Shown here one piece after another: positions 17,131 through 25,692 of a DNA stretch of 64,000 bases. Source of the stretch: JADJYF01 sp965278995 (GTDB lineage: Bacteria > Pseudomonadota > Gammaproteobacteria > Ga0077536); the NCBI GenBank assembly GCA_965278995.1, contig OZ257136.1:2294001-2358000 (forward strand). The letters run 5' to 3'. The notes under the pieces are model-generated. The model ran no database searches, was not told the origin of the DNA, and saw only the letters and a list, made by a program, of their open reading frames with translations. Position 1 is the stretch's first letter; each line of letters opens with the position of its first letter. The translations under genes and the position numbers were made by a program.

Positions 17131-18084
17131 ATGCTCAGACTTTTCAATACCGTGCAGGGCGTCATCCGCGAAATCCCGACGACTGCCGGCAATGTCGCCG
17201 AACTGGCCGACAACGCTGACTGGCTCGATGCGCTCGAACCTGACGACGACGAACGCGCCCTGCTCGAAGGCCTGTTGCGCACCGATCTGCCCGAGTCCGA
17301 TGATGTCGAGGAAATCGAAACTTCAGCGCGCTGCTTCGTCGACCAGGTCGGCATCCACGTGCATTCCCTGTTCCTGTCGCAGAGCGAAGGACGCATTACG
17401 ACGACTTCGGTTGCGTGCATCCTGCAACCGCGGCGTCTGATCACTATCCGCGACGAAGAGATTGCCGATTTCCGCCTGCTGCGCATGCGCGCGCGGCGTG
17501 GCCAGGTCGAAAGCCATACCGCTGCCGAACTGCTCGTCACCCTGCTCGAACAGAAAGTCGAGAATCTGGCCGACAGCGTCGAAGACCTGCACCGCCGCCT
17601 CGAAGCGGTCAGCTACATGGTGCTGGAGGAAGTCGGATCCGATCTCGAAGAAGGCATCTCGCAACTCGCACGCCTCGAAGACAGCAATGGCAAGATTCGC
17701 CTGTGCCTCATGGATACCCAGCGGGATATCTCGTTTCTGCAGCGGCATCTGCGTGACGAACCGCAGCTGCAGGAAACCTGCCGCGAAGTGATGCGCGATA
17801 TCGATACGCTGATGTCGCACACCACATTCCTGTTCGACAAAATCAACTTCCTGATGGACTCCACGCAGGGATTCATCAATATCGAGCAGAATCAGATTAT
17901 CAAGATCTTTTCGATCGCGGCTGTCGTGTTTCTGCCGCCGACGCTGGTGGCGAGCGTCTACGGCATGAACTTCGAGCACATCCCTGAACTTGACTGGCTG
18001 CTTGGCTATCCCTGGGCCATTGTCCTGATGCTGGTTGCCGGATTCGCGCCGTACTGGTATTTCAAACGCAAGGGCTGGCTGTGA
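17131..18084 (+). CDS. CorA/ZntB-family divalent metal transporter
   Basis: A 317-aa member of the CorA superfamily, which forms pentameric Mg2+ (or Zn2+ in ZntB) channels. A cytoplasmic alpha/beta domain and a long acidic coiled helix (EQKVENLADSVEDLHRRLEAV) precede two C-terminal transmembrane helices. The first ends in the signature YGMNFEHIPEL with GMN at residues 278-280, and the second is WAIVLMLVAGFAPYWYF. The basic tail KRKGW is typical. The start MLRLFN at 17131 is preferred over upstream in-frame ATGs because family homology begins there and AGGAA lies upstream. The protease gene starts about 10 bp after the stop. Confidence 0.9.
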   Translation: MLRLFNTVQGVIREIPTTAGNVAELADNADWLDALEPDDDERALLEGLLRTDLPESDDVEEIETSARCFVDQVGIHVHSLFLSQSEGRITTTSVACILQPRRLITIRDEEIADFRLLRMRARRGQVESHTAAELLVTLLEQKVENLADSVEDLHRRLEAVSYMVLEEVGSDLEEGISQLARLEDSNGKIRLCLMDTQRDISFLQRHLRDEPQLQETCREVMRDIDTLMSHTTFLFDKINFLMDSTQGFINIEQNQIIKIFSIAAVVFLPPTLVASVYGMNFEHIPELDWLLGYPWAIVLMLVAGFAPYWYFKRKGWL

Positions 18085-18094
18085 GTCGAGCCAG

Positions 18095-19390
18095 ATGGTG
18101 ATGCCGTCGCAGCCTCGCGTTTGCCGTTATAGACGACGTGCATGGAGAACCGTGCTCGCCGCCTGGCTGCTGTTGCTGGTACCGCACGCAATTGCCGCGC
18201 CCACTGCCAGCAGCCTGTTCGAATCGCTGCGTACGCTGGTCTATCAGGTCCGTATCATCGACATCGCGTCTGGCGACAAGACGGCCATCGGTTCCGGATT
18301 CCGCGTCACCGGCGATGGTCTGGTCGCGACCAATTTTCATGTCGTCAGTCTGCTCATCCACGAACCGACGAAGTATCGCCTCGAATTGGTCGGCAGCGGC
18401 ACTGCGAGCACCACCGCGACAATAGTCGCCATCGACGTGCTGCACGACCTGGCGATAATCAGCGACGGGCAGGCGACGACTCGGCATCTCGGGCTGCTGG
18501 TGGACCCGCTTGCACAGGGCGAGCGCATCTACTCGATGGGCAATCCGCGCGACCTCGGCATGAGTATCGTGGAAGGCAATTACAACGGACTGGTGACCTC
18601 TTCGCGTTTCGAGCGAATGCTGTTCTCCGGTTCACTGAATGCCGGCATGAGCGGTGGTCCGGCGTTCAATCGTGATGGCACCGTGATCGGCGTGAATGTC
18701 GCGACTGGCGGTGAGCAATTGAGCTTCCTGGTCCCGGCGAAACATCTGCAGGCACTGCTGGAGCGGGCACGCTCGAGCCCTGCAACGTCGGATTTCAAGC
18801 TCGTCATGGCGCAGGATCTGCTGGCCGAAGCCAATAGCTACTATGGCGAACGTGCGGCGAAACCCTGGCCGAGTGCGCGTTTTGGCGACCTGATGCTGCC
18901 GCGCGACCTAAGTCCGGCGATGAAGTGCTGGGGCCATAACGTCGATGACGACGATGTCGATTTCGAAGGCTTTCATCAGCACTGCCGTTCCGAAGAGTAT
19001 TTGTTCATCGATGACGATTTCTATACCGGTAATTTCTCCTACAGCTACGAGTGGATGACCACCGACAGCCTGAACCCGCTGCAGTTCTACACCGCAGTGG
19101 AGGATCGCTACACGCATACCTCGCAGGACAACGCCGGCGACAAGAAGCATGTGACCAAACATCGCTGCGTGACGGACTTCGTCGAACTCGACGGCACGCC
19201 GTGGAAAGCGTCTGTGTGTCTGCGCCGTTACAAGCAGTACGCTGGCTTGCATGACGCATCGCTCGTGCTGGTCTCGCTCAACGCCAACGATCGCGCGGCG
19301 GTCATCCGGATGGCTGCGACCGGCATCGGTCGCCAGCCTGCGCTCGGTCTGTTTGGCAAACTCATGCGGTCGATCAAGTGGGCTCACTGA
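18095..19390 (+). CDS. Secreted trypsin-like serine protease with an unrecognised C-terminal domain
   Basis: About 431 aa. An N-terminal hydrophobic segment (LAAWLLLLVPHAIAA) serves as signal peptide or anchor. A DegP/HtrA-like chymotrypsin-fold domain follows, with H82 (TNFHVV), D118 (LHDLAI) and S186 (GMSGGPAF) forming the apparent triad. No PDZ domain follows. Instead there are about 190 residues with acidic and aromatic motifs (DDDDVDFEGF, FIDDDFYTGNFSY) and several cysteines that I do not recognise. The next gene overlaps its end by 13 bases, so the two are coupled. The start is uncertain among ATG 18095, ATG 18101 and an earlier ATG overlapping the CorA gene. Confidence 0.8.
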   Translation: MVMPSQPRVCRYRRRAWRTVLAAWLLLLVPHAIAAPTASSLFESLRTLVYQVRIIDIASGDKTAIGSGFRVTGDGLVATNFHVVSLLIHEPTKYRLELVGSGTASTTATIVAIDVLHDLAIISDGQATTRHLGLLVDPLAQGERIYSMGNPRDLGMSIVEGNYNGLVTSSRFERMLFSGSLNAGMSGGPAFNRDGTVIGVNVATGGEQLSFLVPAKHLQALLERARSSPATSDFKLVMAQDLLAEANSYYGERAAKPWPSARFGDLMLPRDLSPAMKCWGHNVDDDDVDFEGFHQHCRSEEYLFIDDDFYTGNFSYSYEWMTTDSLNPLQFYTAVEDRYTHTSQDNAGDKKHVTKHRCVTDFVELDGTPWKASVCLRRYKQYAGLHDASLVLVSLNANDRAAVIRMAATGIGRQPALGLFGKLMRSIKWAH

Positions 19391-20313
19391 TTGTCCAGGT
19401 GGCACAGCGCAGTGCGCGTGGACCTGAGTTCACCCGCACTGACGGTCAACCGCTCAGTGTCGGGCGGGCTTTCAGTAACGACATCGTCATCAACGATCCG
19501 TTTGTCGCGGCACGTCAGTTACTGCTCGCCTGCGGAGATAACGGCTGGACTGTACAGATCCTCGATCGAACCAATGCCGTCACGTTGAACGGCGAGACTA
19601 TCGTCGGCGAGACTGCTGCGATTGCTTCCGGTGATCGACTGACCATCGGGCGTACCGACGTTCTGCTGTTCGACGAATATCATCCGGTTGACCCTACGCG
19701 GAAGCTGCTGCTGTCATCGTGGCTGGCACCCAATCGGGTTGGACCACTGATCGCTTTTGGCGTGTTGGGGCTGGTGTGCGCGTTGGATGTCGCCGCGGAA
19801 TTTCTGCAGTCGGCAGTCGATCTCGAGTGGAAACAATACGCCTACGCGGGCCTGTTTTCGGCAGCGGTCAGCCTTCTATGGGCAGGTGCCTGGGCGATTA
19901 CCGGGCGGGTCTTGCGTCATCAGCCGAATTTCTTTGCCCAGCTGCTCGTGACCGCGCTGGTCAGCGCCGGCCTGACAGTGATCTACCCGTGGGCTGACTA
20001 CATAGAGTTCGCCACCAGCAGCGTCACTGTCGGCCGCGCCACCAACTACCTCATCGCACTCGGCAGCGTGGGTCTGCTGTTGAAACTGAATCTGCTGTTC
20101 GCAACGAATCTGCGCAGAACAACTCAGGTTGCTTTCGCCGTCAGTAGCGTGATAGTCGGTCTGGTATATGCTGGCGAGCGCTACGCCGAAACAGAGTTCG
20201 AAGCGGAGCCGGTCTATTCAGCCGTCGTCAAACCGCCGTTTGCGCATATCACGGCGAACCGCAGCATCGACGCTTTTCTTAAGCAGGTGGCCGATATTTC
20301 AACCGCGCCTTGA
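19378..20313 (+). CDS. FHA-like domain membrane protein
   Basis: A 311-aa protein starting at GTG 19378 inside the protease gene. Residues 1-100 resemble a forkhead-associated domain (LSVGRAFSNDIVINDPFVAARQ, then VTLNGETI and DRLTIGRTDVLLF). The conserved Ser-Arg-x-His that contacts phosphothreonine is replaced (AARQ), so phosphopeptide binding is doubtful. About five hydrophobic segments follow (for example VGPLIAFGVLGLVCALDVA, AVSLLWAGAWAI, FFAQLLVTALVSAGLTVIY, YLIALGSVGLLLKLNLLF), then a soluble tail. Coupling to the upstream protease suggests a joint membrane/periplasm function. A bidirectional terminator follows. Confidence 0.75.
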   Translation: MGSLIVQVAQRSARGPEFTRTDGQPLSVGRAFSNDIVINDPFVAARQLLLACGDNGWTVQILDRTNAVTLNGETIVGETAAIASGDRLTIGRTDVLLFDEYHPVDPTRKLLLSSWLAPNRVGPLIAFGVLGLVCALDVAAEFLQSAVDLEWKQYAYAGLFSAAVSLLWAGAWAITGRVLRHQPNFFAQLLVTALVSAGLTVIYPWADYIEFATSSVTVGRATNYLIALGSVGLLLKLNLLFATNLRRTTQVAFAVSSVIVGLVYAGERYAETEFEAEPVYSAVVKPPFAHITANRSIDAFLKQVADISTAP

Positions 20314-20339
20314 GCCTGCCGCGGTTTCGACAATAAAGA

Positions 20340-20362
20340 GTCGGTGCCGGGGCGGCACCGAC
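20340..20362. terminator. Bidirectional intrinsic terminator
   Basis: A 9-bp perfect stem (GTCGGTGCC with GGCACCGAC) around a GGGGC loop lies between the convergent FHA-like and amidohydrolase genes. On the minus strand it is followed by CTCTTTATT, and on the plus strand by CTCCTTTG. It can therefore serve both genes. Confidence 0.75.
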
Positions 20363-20384
20363 CTCCTTTGCCGATAGCCTGCCT

Positions 20385-22097
20385 TCAGGCGTGACCGTGG
20401 CGCAGCAGTTTGCCTGGCGTCGCCTGCGTGCACACGCCGTCGCGGAACGTGACTTCGCCATTGACCATGATGTAGCGATACCCTTCGGCGCGCTGCACCC
20501 GCCGCCATTCATTGCCCGGGAAATCATGTGCGATTTCAGAGGGCGTCGACCGCAGGGCATCATAATCATAGACAACGAGGTCTGCCGGCCGGCCTTCGGC
20601 AATCGTGCCGCGGTCTAGGAACCCGGCCATCTTCGCCGGCAGACACGACAGACGATAGTGCGCTTCTTCCAGGCTCAGAATGCCCTTCTCGCGAACGAAG
20701 TCGGTGATGAACTCGGTCGTATAACGCCCAATGGTGACGAACTTCGTGTGCGCGCCACCGTCCGACACGCCGGGAACGGTGAATTCGCTGGCGAAGATTT
20801 GGCGATTCAGTTCGACGTCGGTATTGAACGGCGGCGTAAAAATGACCGTCTGCAGATCTTCGTCGACAACGATATCGAGCATCGCGTCGATTGGATGACG
20901 TCCTTGTGCCTCGCCAAGCTGATGCAGCGTCATGCCTTCCCAGCGCTTGTTCGCCGGCTTGACCGTCTCCTTGATGATGAACTCCTTGATTGGGCCGGTG
21001 ACTATCGGCATGCGGCCATGATCATAGTCGTGGCGTAACGCAGCGCGCATCGCCGGATCCTGCATCTTGCGCTTGCGTTCCGCGACCGTACCAAGCGTCA
21101 CCTCACGCCAGTCGTCCTGACCGTCGAGCAGGTTGAAGTCTTCGAAGGTGTAAGTCATCTCGTTGCCGACATTGACAGCCTGCAGATAGACCTTGTTGCC
21201 GCGGGCCTGCGCTTTTTCCGCCCAATCAACCAGGCGCGCGCTCTGGCGCGGATGATAATTGTTGGCCGAGACAACGTTGAACAGCACCGGGCAACCGGAT
21301 ATTTCAGCCAGTTTCTCGACAAAGATGAGGTCCTTGCGAATGTCGTCCTGCGCCTGGGTAATCTGGATATGCCCGTTCCCCCGTTTGCGCAGTAACTCCG
21401 CAAACGCGAAACAGGTGGCGTCGCTCATGATGTCGGTGACCATCGGCGTGCCGTCGTAATCGCGCTGCACCGAAGTGAAACCATCGCCCAGGTGTTGCAC
21501 CGACCAGCCACAGGCACCGGCATCCATACCCGCTTCGATCAAACGACACATTTCCGCCAGCTCGTCAGCCGTCGGTTCACGTGACTTGGCTTCCTCCAGG
21601 CCCATGACCCAGACCATCAATGGCCCCAGCGGCACATAAGACACGACGTTCACGCCTTTCGGAATGCGCGCCAGCGTATCCAGCCACTCCGGGAACGTTA
21701 CCCAATCCCACAGCATGCCCTGCTTCATCGATTCGAATGGAATGGCCTCGACGCGTGACATGCTGAGCATGGCGCGTTCACGCTGAGCGGGTGCGACAGG
21801 CGCAAAACCGAACCCACAGTTGCCCAGTGCAAGCGAGGTCACCCCGTGCCAGCCGGACAAGGTGCAGTAGGGATCCCACTGGATCTGGGCATCGTAGTGC
21901 GTATGCAGATCAACGAAGCCGGGCGCGACGATGAGTCCGCTCGCATCGATGACTTCGGTGGCGTCGCTGGCGTCCAGTCCGGTGCGCGAGACGGCGACGA
22001 CGTGACCATCACGGATGCCGATGTCGCCAGTAAACCGGGGTCCGCGCGTGCCGTCCACGACCGTCCCGTTACGAATCAATGTATCGAAGCTAGCCAT
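20385..22097 (-). CDS. N-acyl-D-amino-acid deacylase family amidohydrolase
   Basis: A 570-aa metal-dependent amidohydrolase. The metal motif HTHYD has H65 and H67, and C94 in GNCGFG matches the metal-bridging cysteine region of D-aminoacylase. DGGAHTKF near residue 460 carries the catalytic aspartate. The C-terminal beta-sandwich RGTIAEGRPADLVVYDYD completes the fold. The start ATG at 22097 (MASFDTL) has GGGGAG eight bases upstream. The ORF stays open far upstream, but that part overlaps the divergent LysR gene and is not coding. The likely reaction is removal of an acyl or carbamoyl group from a D-amino acid derivative. Divergence from a LysR gene suggests control by it. Confidence 0.88.
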   Translation of the reverse strand: MASFDTLIRNGTVVDGTRGPRFTGDIGIRDGHVVAVSRTGLDASDATEVIDASGLIVAPGFVDLHTHYDAQIQWDPYCTLSGWHGVTSLALGNCGFGFAPVAPAQRERAMLSMSRVEAIPFESMKQGMLWDWVTFPEWLDTLARIPKGVNVVSYVPLGPLMVWVMGLEEAKSREPTADELAEMCRLIEAGMDAGACGWSVQHLGDGFTSVQRDYDGTPMVTDIMSDATCFAFAELLRKRGNGHIQITQAQDDIRKDLIFVEKLAEISGCPVLFNVVSANNYHPRQSARLVDWAEKAQARGNKVYLQAVNVGNEMTYTFEDFNLLDGQDDWREVTLGTVAERKRKMQDPAMRAALRHDYDHGRMPIVTGPIKEFIIKETVKPANKRWEGMTLHQLGEAQGRHPIDAMLDIVVDEDLQTVIFTPPFNTDVELNRQIFASEFTVPGVSDGGAHTKFVTIGRYTTEFITDFVREKGILSLEEAHYRLSCLPAKMAGFLDRGTIAEGRPADLVVYDYDALRSTPSEIAHDFPGNEWRRVQRAEGYRYIMVNGEVTFRDGVCTQATPGKLLRHGHA

Positions 22098-22168
22098 CAC
22101 GAATTCTCCCCTGGTTGTTCGAGCAAGCATGATCGACGTGCTCGTGCAGACTGTTGTGGCGCAGGATG

Positions 22169-22191
22169 TGGCGCACTGCTCCAGTGCGCCA
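22169..22191. promoter_or_regulatory. 23-bp palindrome in the amidohydrolase / LysR intergenic region
   Basis: TGGCGCACTG and its exact reverse complement are separated by CTC. It lies about 72 bp upstream of the amidohydrolase start and 101 bp upstream of the LysR start, where LysR-type operators usually sit. It could be an operator or a leader hairpin for either gene. Confidence 0.5.
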
Positions 22192-22292
22192 TACTGGCAC
22201 TGATCCTTGCCGTTCGTAAATCCGGATAATAGACTCAATACATTCGCATTCTCGGTCAAACAAATGACTTCAGCGCTACCCGTGGCGCCACG

Positions 22293-23234
22293 ATGAACCA
22301 TCGGCAGGAACTCGAAGCGCTGGTCGAACTCGCTTTTGTCGGCAATATGCGGCGGGCTGCCGAGGCACTGGGCCTGTCGCAATCGACCCTGAGCGACGTC
22401 GTCACCCGGCTGGAGGCCGCTTACGGCGCGGTCCTGTTCGAGCGCGACCGGCGCGGATCGCATACGACGGTCTACGGCAAAGTCGTGGTCGATGCCGCCG
22501 TCCAGGCGCTGCGCTTGATGGACGAGGCGCATCGCGAAATCGGGCTGATCAAAGGCTCGGCCAGCGGTCGCCTGGCTATCGGCGCCGAAGCCGGTCTGAT
22601 CGAACCCTACCTGACGACAGCCATCGCGCGCAGCATGCGCCGCAATCCCAGCCTGCGGTTCCGTCTGCAGGCTGTCGATTCCGAGACGCTGGTACACGAA
22701 GTCCGCGAGAAGCGCATCGATTTCTCTTTCGGTACGCGCCCCGATGTACCGACAGCCGGCCTGCAATTGCGCGAGATTGGTGTGACGCATGCGCTGCCGT
22801 TCGTACGCCCGCATCATCCGCTGGCGGCGACCGGCGAGCGCTCGCTAAGCCGCATCATGGCCTACCCGATAGTCCAGGGCCCAGGGCCGCGCTGGGCTAT
22901 CCGGCGCATTGCCGAGGAGTTAAGGCTCGAGTCGGGTAATGCCGGTGCGGCACTCCGCGACGCCGCTGTCATCGTCAACGATTTCGGTGTGGTCCGTGCC
23001 ATCGTTCGCGAGACCGACGCGGTCGGATTCGCCACCGCTGCCATGCTGCATGCAGAAGCTGAAAGCGGCGCATTCGTGCCGCTGCTGCTGCCGGAGGCGC
23101 AAGCCGCCGTCCTGCAATTCCCGCTGCTGATCGGCACGCTGAGTGAGCGCGCGCTGCCCCCGGCCGCGCAGCTACTTATTGCGGAACTCGAAGAAGTCGT
23201 GGCGCACTACGCGACAGCGCTGCGGCCAATGTGA
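22293..23234 (+). CDS. LysR-family transcriptional regulator
   Basis: A 313-aa LysR-type regulator. The N-terminal winged helix-turn-helix is ELEALVELAFVGNMRRAAEA, then LSQSTLSDVVTRLEAAYGAVLFERDRRG. It is followed by a linker helix and a periplasmic-binding-protein-like effector domain from about residue 90 (GRLAIGAEAGLIEPYL onward). It is transcribed divergently from the D-aminoacylase-type gene across a 195-bp region with a 23-bp palindrome. The simplest inference is that it controls that gene in response to its substrate, and probably itself. Confidence 0.9.
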   Translation: MNHRQELEALVELAFVGNMRRAAEALGLSQSTLSDVVTRLEAAYGAVLFERDRRGSHTTVYGKVVVDAAVQALRLMDEAHREIGLIKGSASGRLAIGAEAGLIEPYLTTAIARSMRRNPSLRFRLQAVDSETLVHEVREKRIDFSFGTRPDVPTAGLQLREIGVTHALPFVRPHHPLAATGERSLSRIMAYPIVQGPGPRWAIRRIAEELRLESGNAGAALRDAAVIVNDFGVVRAIVRETDAVGFATAAMLHAEAESGAFVPLLLPEAQAAVLQFPLLIGTLSERALPPAAQLLIAELEEVVAHYATALRPM

Positions 23235-23282
23235 ACGCCTGCGCGCCGGCCAGAATCAGCTGGCGCACGCGGCGAAATCAAC

Positions 23283-24956
23283 TCACGCGTGTCGCCGCAG
23301 GCGCACCAGCGCGAGCAGACTCGAACCGAACAACCACACCGCGCCCGGCACCGGTACGATGCTCACGCGATATGCCAGCACCATCGTGTCATTGTCGAGA
23401 CCGGCATCGTAAGGCAGCACACTGCCGTCGGCCTGAACCAGGAAACCATTGTGGGTAGTGAAGTCGTTGTCATTGCCGATGAAGAGAAAATAGTCATGTG
23501 GATGGCCATCCAGGGTCGGCACCAGTGCCATCGCTTCCCACTTCTCGGACAATGTATTCAAGTCGCCGTTGCTGGCCAGCAGATTGAGCCCGAACTGTTC
23601 GAGCTCGGTAATCGGCAGGTCGAGTTTGCCGAGCATGTTAAGCGCTTCGGTCCACTGCACCGGCACGATGCCGTCTTTCAAGATATCGCCACTGATAGTG
23701 AGATCGCCGAGCGTTCCTTCGCCATCATAGAGGCCGTCGAAATCCGTACCGCTGGAGAGATCCGCGAGCAGCACCGACTTGAATACCGGCGTCGGACCGT
23801 TGACGCCGCGACCATTACCGTCGCGTGAAAGAATGAGCAGTTCCTCATTGCTGATCGCAAGGATGCTGCTCTGCGCGCCAGCGCGGTCGACCGTTCCGCT
23901 CAAGTCGGTATCGATACGCGGCAGCTGAACGACATACTGCTCGATGGGATCAGTGGGGATATCGCTGCCTGTAATGTCGTACACGACCACACGTGCATTG
24001 GTCCGGCCCTGATTGCCAGAACCCGAATCCTGCAAGGTCGCGCTCTGCAGCATCGCAAACAGTCGCGTGCCGTCCGGGCTGATCGCCAGCCCTTCCAGAC
24101 CCTGATTGATGCGCCGGCCATTGGCCGGCGGATCGGCCTGGAAGTTCGTCGTCCCGGCCGGAGAATGCGGCACGAGCGCAGTCGGCACAGTGACGATACC
24201 GTCGATTTCCTTGCTCGCATTGAAATGATAGAGATAGGCGCCGTATTCGTCGCTGACCCAGCCGCTACCTTCCCTGCCGGCGCGCGTATCAAGCACCAGG
24301 CCTTCGGCATCGACGGTCAGCCGATTGACCAGCGGTCCATCACTGCCGATAACGGTTGCCGCGTTGACGGTCGGGACGGCCTGCCCGAACAGACTGACGG
24401 CCGCCGAGTCGGCAACCAGACCAGTCGTCAGACTCATCTGCACGCCGGGGCCGGGATCGCTGTCGTACGTAAAACGCTGGCTGCCGGTATAACTGAGCGC
24501 TATCTGATTCTGCTGCGCAGTCACTGCACTGCTGGTGTAAGGCGTGAAGTTGAAGTCGAAGGTGTTGATCCGGGCTGCGTAATTGGAGAACGTCGTGCCA
24601 GCGTTATAGCCGCGATCCGGCAGCACATTGAACACGCCGCTGTAGGTACCCGCGCCGCTGTCGTAAGCCCAGTTCGTGATCTGCATATCCGACATCGAAC
24701 CCAGCGTCTCGCTGGTGAAGCCGCCATCGAAAGACTGCAGGGCGCTCGCCGAGACCCGACCGACGCCTTGCAAGCCGCGAACGATGAATTGAGTGCCGTT
24801 CAGCGTCACCCCGCTCGAGGACCAGCTGCCCGTATTCTGCGTGAGCACATTGCGGTTGGCCGACGTGTACTCGGCGTGAGCAAGGCCAGGTAGCGTGCTC
24901 ATCATGCACGCGACCAGCGCAACGAACGGTCGATAGCGATGGGTAGTCTGATTCAT
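23283..24956 (-). CDS. Exported esterase-like phytase-family protein with PEP-CTERM-type tail
   Basis: A 557-aa secreted protein. It has a signal peptide (FVALVACMMSTLPGLAHA, residues 11-28). A beta-propeller region then matches the 'esterase-like activity of phytase' family (QGLEGLAISPDGTRLFAMLQSA, WEAMALVPTLDGHPHDYFLFIGNDNDF). The last 25 residues carry a sorting-type tail: VPVPGAVWLFGSSLLAL followed by RLRRHA. Such tails are processed by exosortase in bacteria that make exopolysaccharide. The substrate is unknown. The enzyme could act on phosphate esters outside the cell. No exosortase gene is in the window. Confidence 0.85.
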   Translation of the reverse strand: MNQTTHRYRPFVALVACMMSTLPGLAHAEYTSANRNVLTQNTGSWSSSGVTLNGTQFIVRGLQGVGRVSASALQSFDGGFTSETLGSMSDMQITNWAYDSGAGTYSGVFNVLPDRGYNAGTTFSNYAARINTFDFNFTPYTSSAVTAQQNQIALSYTGSQRFTYDSDPGPGVQMSLTTGLVADSAAVSLFGQAVPTVNAATVIGSDGPLVNRLTVDAEGLVLDTRAGREGSGWVSDEYGAYLYHFNASKEIDGIVTVPTALVPHSPAGTTNFQADPPANGRRINQGLEGLAISPDGTRLFAMLQSATLQDSGSGNQGRTNARVVVYDITGSDIPTDPIEQYVVQLPRIDTDLSGTVDRAGAQSSILAISNEELLILSRDGNGRGVNGPTPVFKSVLLADLSSGTDFDGLYDGEGTLGDLTISGDILKDGIVPVQWTEALNMLGKLDLPITELEQFGLNLLASNGDLNTLSEKWEAMALVPTLDGHPHDYFLFIGNDNDFTTHNGFLVQADGSVLPYDAGLDNDTMVLAYRVSIVPVPGAVWLFGSSLLALVRLRRHA

Positions 24957-25101
24957 GTGTAGTTCCCGCGGCGCGACGGCCTGTCGTTGTAATGGTTAAC
25001 GTTTTTGCGCAGGCGAACGAGGAGCCGGCACAGGCCGAGAACTTACGATTCAAATATGACCGGCGGATGAAGTTCGTGTGACGAAAATCAGAGAGAACGC
25101 C

Positions 25102-25124
25102 TGGTGGCGAAGGACGGGATTCGA
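25102..25124 (-). other. tRNA 3'-end-like fragment (possible relic attachment site)
   Basis: Read on the minus strand the segment is TCGAATCCCGTC followed by CTTCGCCACCA, which resembles a tRNA T-loop, T-stem 3' side, acceptor strand and CCA. The matching 5' T-stem strand and the rest of a tRNA are absent, and the acceptor spacing is one base long. It lies in a 247-bp gap (24957-25203) at the edge of a cluster of small genes. No second copy was noticed. Confidence 0.3.
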
Positions 25125-25203
25125 TCAGCTCCTCAGCGGAGAGCTGTTTTGCAGTTCACGGATCGTCATCGGCAGTGCCACTGCAATGGTAAGCAGCAAT
25201 ACG

Positions 25204-25629
25204 CTACGTCTCCCAATACTCCCCAGGTCGATAGTCGCCAAAGTACCAATGGTGGCCTTCGATGTCTTTGGCGGCATAGCCGCGCGCACCGTACTCCTCG
25301 GTGGTGAGTTCACGCGTAATCACAGCTCCTGCAGCACGCGCCTGTGCATGGTGTGCGTCTGGATCGTTGACATAGATAGAATTGACTTGATTGACGGCCG
25401 GCAAATCGAGCGGGCTGACCCAACCCTGTTCGGGTTTGGCCGTGCCGAGCATGATCACAGCCGAGCCGTAGCTCATCTCGGCATGCACTATCGTTCCGCC
25501 ATCGCCGGGCACGACGAAACGAGCAACGAAACCGAAAGCTCGATTCAGCCAGTCCATGGCAGCGGACGCGTCGCGGTAAAACAGGGCCGGGTAGAGATCC
25601 GACAGGACTTTGTCTTCAGGTGCTGCCAT
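25204..25629 (-). CDS. VOC/glyoxalase superfamily protein (PhnB-like)
   Basis: A 141-aa protein of the vicinal oxygen chelate superfamily. LYPALFYRDASAAMDWLNRAFGF is the characteristic first beta-alpha unit, then VHAEMSYGSAVIMLG. The second module is NSIYVNDPDAHHAQARAAGA with GARGYAAKDIEGHHWYFGDY at the end. Bleomycin-resistance-like and isomerase-like members look alike, so the substrate cannot be told. It lies first from the left in a run of five small minus-strand genes of stress or repair character. Confidence 0.82.
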   Translation of the reverse strand: MAAPEDKVLSDLYPALFYRDASAAMDWLNRAFGFVARFVVPGDGGTIVHAEMSYGSAVIMLGTAKPEQGWVSPLDLPAVNQVNSIYVNDPDAHHAQARAAGAVITRELTTEEYGARGYAAKDIEGHHWYFGDYRPGEYWET

Positions 25630-25692
25630 TGGAATTACTCATCAATCGCTGGTGATTGTTGCGTGCAGAAGTTGTTCGTGCCACAAAAGCTG

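Noticed and set aside
16914..17540. Long minus-strand frame upstream of the 90-aa gene
   Set aside because: Antisense to the CorA-like gene and serine/arginine-rich; the real start with GAGGAG is at 16913.
22098..22817. Upstream extension of the amidohydrolase frame (to 22817)
   Set aside because: It overlaps the divergent LysR gene, and the good ribosome site and family start are at 22097.
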